Assembly (NCBI GenBank): GCA_963575745.1 | Contig: CAUYUJ010020180.1 | Location: 1 to 56,000, forward strand | DNA: 56,000 nt | Direction of reading: 5' to 3' | Source of the DNA: Prorocentrum cordatum | Taxonomy: Eukaryota; Sar; Dinophyceae; Prorocentrales; Prorocentraceae | Shown: in pieces, positions 54,375-56,000 of the stretch | Layout: every line of letters begins with the position of its first letter | How positions within the stretch are numbered: the stretch's first letter is position 1 | The notes under the pieces: generated by a model | The model's database searches: none | What the model was told of the DNA's origin: nothing | What the model saw: only the letters and a program-made list of their open reading frames with translations | Program-made: the position numbers and the translations under genes

Positions 54375-54730
54375 TGGGCAAGCGCTGGGTTTGGGGAAGG
54401 CGAGTGGAGACCGTTCAGGCAGTTTGGGATGCTCGGGGCAAGAGGCGGAAGCCATCCTCATAAGACATGCAGTCTTCTTGGAGCCGTCTTGCAGAAAACA
54501 CAGAAAAACTGAGACCCTGCAGTCGTTCCTGGAGCCGTCTTGGAGCCCTCTTGGGCTGCCCTGGAGCCTGTTGGAGCCCTCTGCGGAATGGTCTTGGAGC
54601 CCGCGCCGAGGATCTGGAAAATGTCCAGGAGCATCGCGGCGGCCTTCGAGGCCCCGGACGCCGAAACCGCGTAAAAGCACAGCGAAAATGAGCCCCGGTA
54701 CTGGAGGGTCGGGCAGCTGCTTTCGGGCCC

Positions 54731-54781
54731 CTGGGCTAGAACCATCGCGCGCCCTTCGCGCGCGCTCAGGTTCTAGCCCAG
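54731..54781. repeat. Long palindrome at the left edge of duplicated block, copy 2
   Basis: Same inner and outer arms as 51995-52037, but the outer arm is longer (ctgggctagaacc with ggttctagcccag, 13 bp). The left flank in copy 1 is microsatellite and shares none of the extra arm, so the duplication edge falls within or next to the palindrome. Confidence 0.9.
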
Positions 54782-56000
54782 GCCAGGGGGGCGCTGGACG
54801 ATCTTGGACAACGATATCAAGCACAGGCGCGCGACGGCATCTGAGGAACTTCTGGGGTGTTCCGCATGCTTCGTCAACCGGCTGATGGAGGCACCTCTTG
54901 GGTGCTTCTTGGGGGGGCGTCTGAGGGTCCCTTGGGGGCATCGGTTCTGCAATCTGAAGCTTTCATTGGCCGTCTTGGCTGCGTGGAAGCCCGACTTGAG
55001 GCCACCTGCGGCCAGATTGAGGCAATCCGGAAGCCTCCCGGGGGCCTCCTGGAAGCAGTTTTGACGCATCGAGGGGACACTCTTGGGCTATTTTAAAGCC
55101 TCTTGGACGTCTCCTAGGGGCCTTTTAGGCTCTCGGGAAGCTTTCGGGGTCCTCGTCGGACCACTTGGGGGCCTCTTGCGGCCTCCTGTGGGCCTTTTGG
55201 GGGGACCGCTCTGCTGTTGGGTCGCGTTCCCCTTCTTGGGCCTCTCTTGGGGCTCTTGGGGCCCTCTCGGGCCGTCTTGGGCGCCTCAAGCACCGTCTTG
55301 GGGCCCTCGCGGGCCGTCTTCGGGATTTCTTGGAGGCCTCTTCCTCTATATGGGAGCGGTATTGGAAGCCTCTTGGGCCGTCTTGGAGCATCGGGATGCC
55401 AAAAGGCCGAAAACATTAAAACCCGTCAAAGCCCAATCGTAAAACTATGAGTTGTGCCTCTTGGGGCCACCTTGGGAGATCTCTTGGAACCTCGTCGGCC
55501 TTCTTGGGAGCTTCTTGGGGGCCTCTTGGATCCGATTGGGGGCCTCTTGGGACTTCCCGAGAACCTCTCGGGGTAGAAAGCTCGGATTCTCGGTTCGTGT
55601 TTCCCTTCTTGGGCCTCTCTTGGGGCCGTCTTGGGGCCCTCTCGGGACGTCTTGGGCGCCTCAGGCACCGCCTTGGGACCCTCGTGGGCCGCCCAGGGCC
55701 CTCTTGGAAGCCTCTTCGGCTATCTTGGAGCTGTCTGGGAGGCCTCTTCCTCCTCCTCGTCCCCATCCTCCTCCTCCCACTCCAACTCTCTCTCCTCCTG
55801 ATCTTCCTCCTCCTCCTGCAGCGTGTTCCGGAAGGCTCCCGCCGGAACATGCTGTGCACAAGTGCTGTCACTGCTCCCGCCACCGTGCCCTGGGTGGTGG
55901 GTCAGAGGCCTCATGGGTGTTGGTTTGGATCTCGTGGTTGGCCTGTCGGGGACGTCGTGAAGGCAATTTCGCAGCTTCTCGGTAGCCGTTTTGGGACCGT
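54735..56000. repeat. Segmental duplication of 51995-53298
   Basis: The last 1266 bp repeat 51995-53298 almost base for base, in the same orientation. The offset is 2740 bp at the left end and about 2702 bp at the right end; the difference is mainly a shorter (CTC)n tract in copy 2 (55745-55818). Single-base differences are few. The copy runs off the window. Confidence 0.95.
55819..55854. repeat. Hairpin of the AGCGYGTTCCGG family, copy 4
   Basis: Identical to 53117-53152, carried by the segmental duplication. Confidence 0.93.

Larger units (their letters stand above)
52038..54730 (-). repeat. CCAAGANGG array in reverse orientation (CCNTCTTGG), part 1
   Basis: Words such as ggccgtcttgg, ggcctcttggg and gccctcttggg fill the region, i.e. 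the complement of the words at 48600-51760. Unique islands with A-rich text (52660-52710, 53570-53640, 53870-54010) interrupt it, as in the other array. It contains a (CTC)n tract (53000-53116) and two long hairpins. Confidence 0.85.

Overview
The window looks like nuclear DNA of a dinoflagellate (Suessiales-like, e.g. Symbiodiniaceae or Polarella). This is inferred from the style of the two Ty1/copia-type retroelements, the GC-rich intronless-looking reading frame and the large amount of simple and minisatellite repeat. No rRNA, tRNA, CRISPR array or bacterial-type gene was recognised. I could not compare with any database.

Layout. 1-2420: unrecognised sequence with a TA microsatellite. 2430-2886: a piece of a CCAAGAGG-type repeat family. 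2887-25996: element A, a giant (23.1 kb) minus-strand LTR retrotransposon with 5-bp target duplications (CAAGA). Reading right to left it has the 5' LTR, a leader ORF that begins inside the LTR (Cys-rich finger plus coiled coil), Gag with CCCH fingers, aspartic protease, integrase, reverse transcriptase and RNase H. About 12 kb of extra coding sequence follows: a methyltransferase-like domain, then several unrecognised Pro/Ala-linked ORFs. A G-run polypurine tract and the 3' LTR close the element. It is decayed, mostly by in-frame stop codons, with some frameshifts. 26002-26597: more CCAAGAGG repeat and a CTC microsatellite. 26598-34586: element B, an 8.0 kb, much older minus-strand Ty1/copia element with matching 240-bp LTRs and broken gag, protease, integrase, RT and RNase H. 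34587-42945: mini- and microsatellites with no convincing gene. 43095-45977: a 960-codon minus-strand ORF of unknown function between two very large (TAC)n arrays. 46046-47350: the second (TAC)n array. 47351-48600: small repeats. 48600-51760: a CCAAGANGG array on the plus strand. 51761-51985: a CA/CG microsatellite. 52040-56000: the same kind of array in reverse complement, containing a 1.27-kb near-identical duplication and a family of long hairpins.

The main discovery candidate is a family of at least 40 short palindromes scattered through element A only, as far as I could see. Each has a core GRC-TNN-GYC, meaning an inner stem of 4-11 bp around a 3-nt loop. Many have a further 3-6 bp outer stem, usually separated by a bulge of 1-2 nt on the plus-strand left side. 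Outer and inner arms vary from copy to copy while pairing is kept. The copies lie inside the ORFs, mainly in Pro/Ala-rich linkers, and are read in more than one codon phase. This points to selection or mobility at the nucleic-acid level rather than a repeated peptide, reminiscent of in-frame palindromic elements in Rickettsia.
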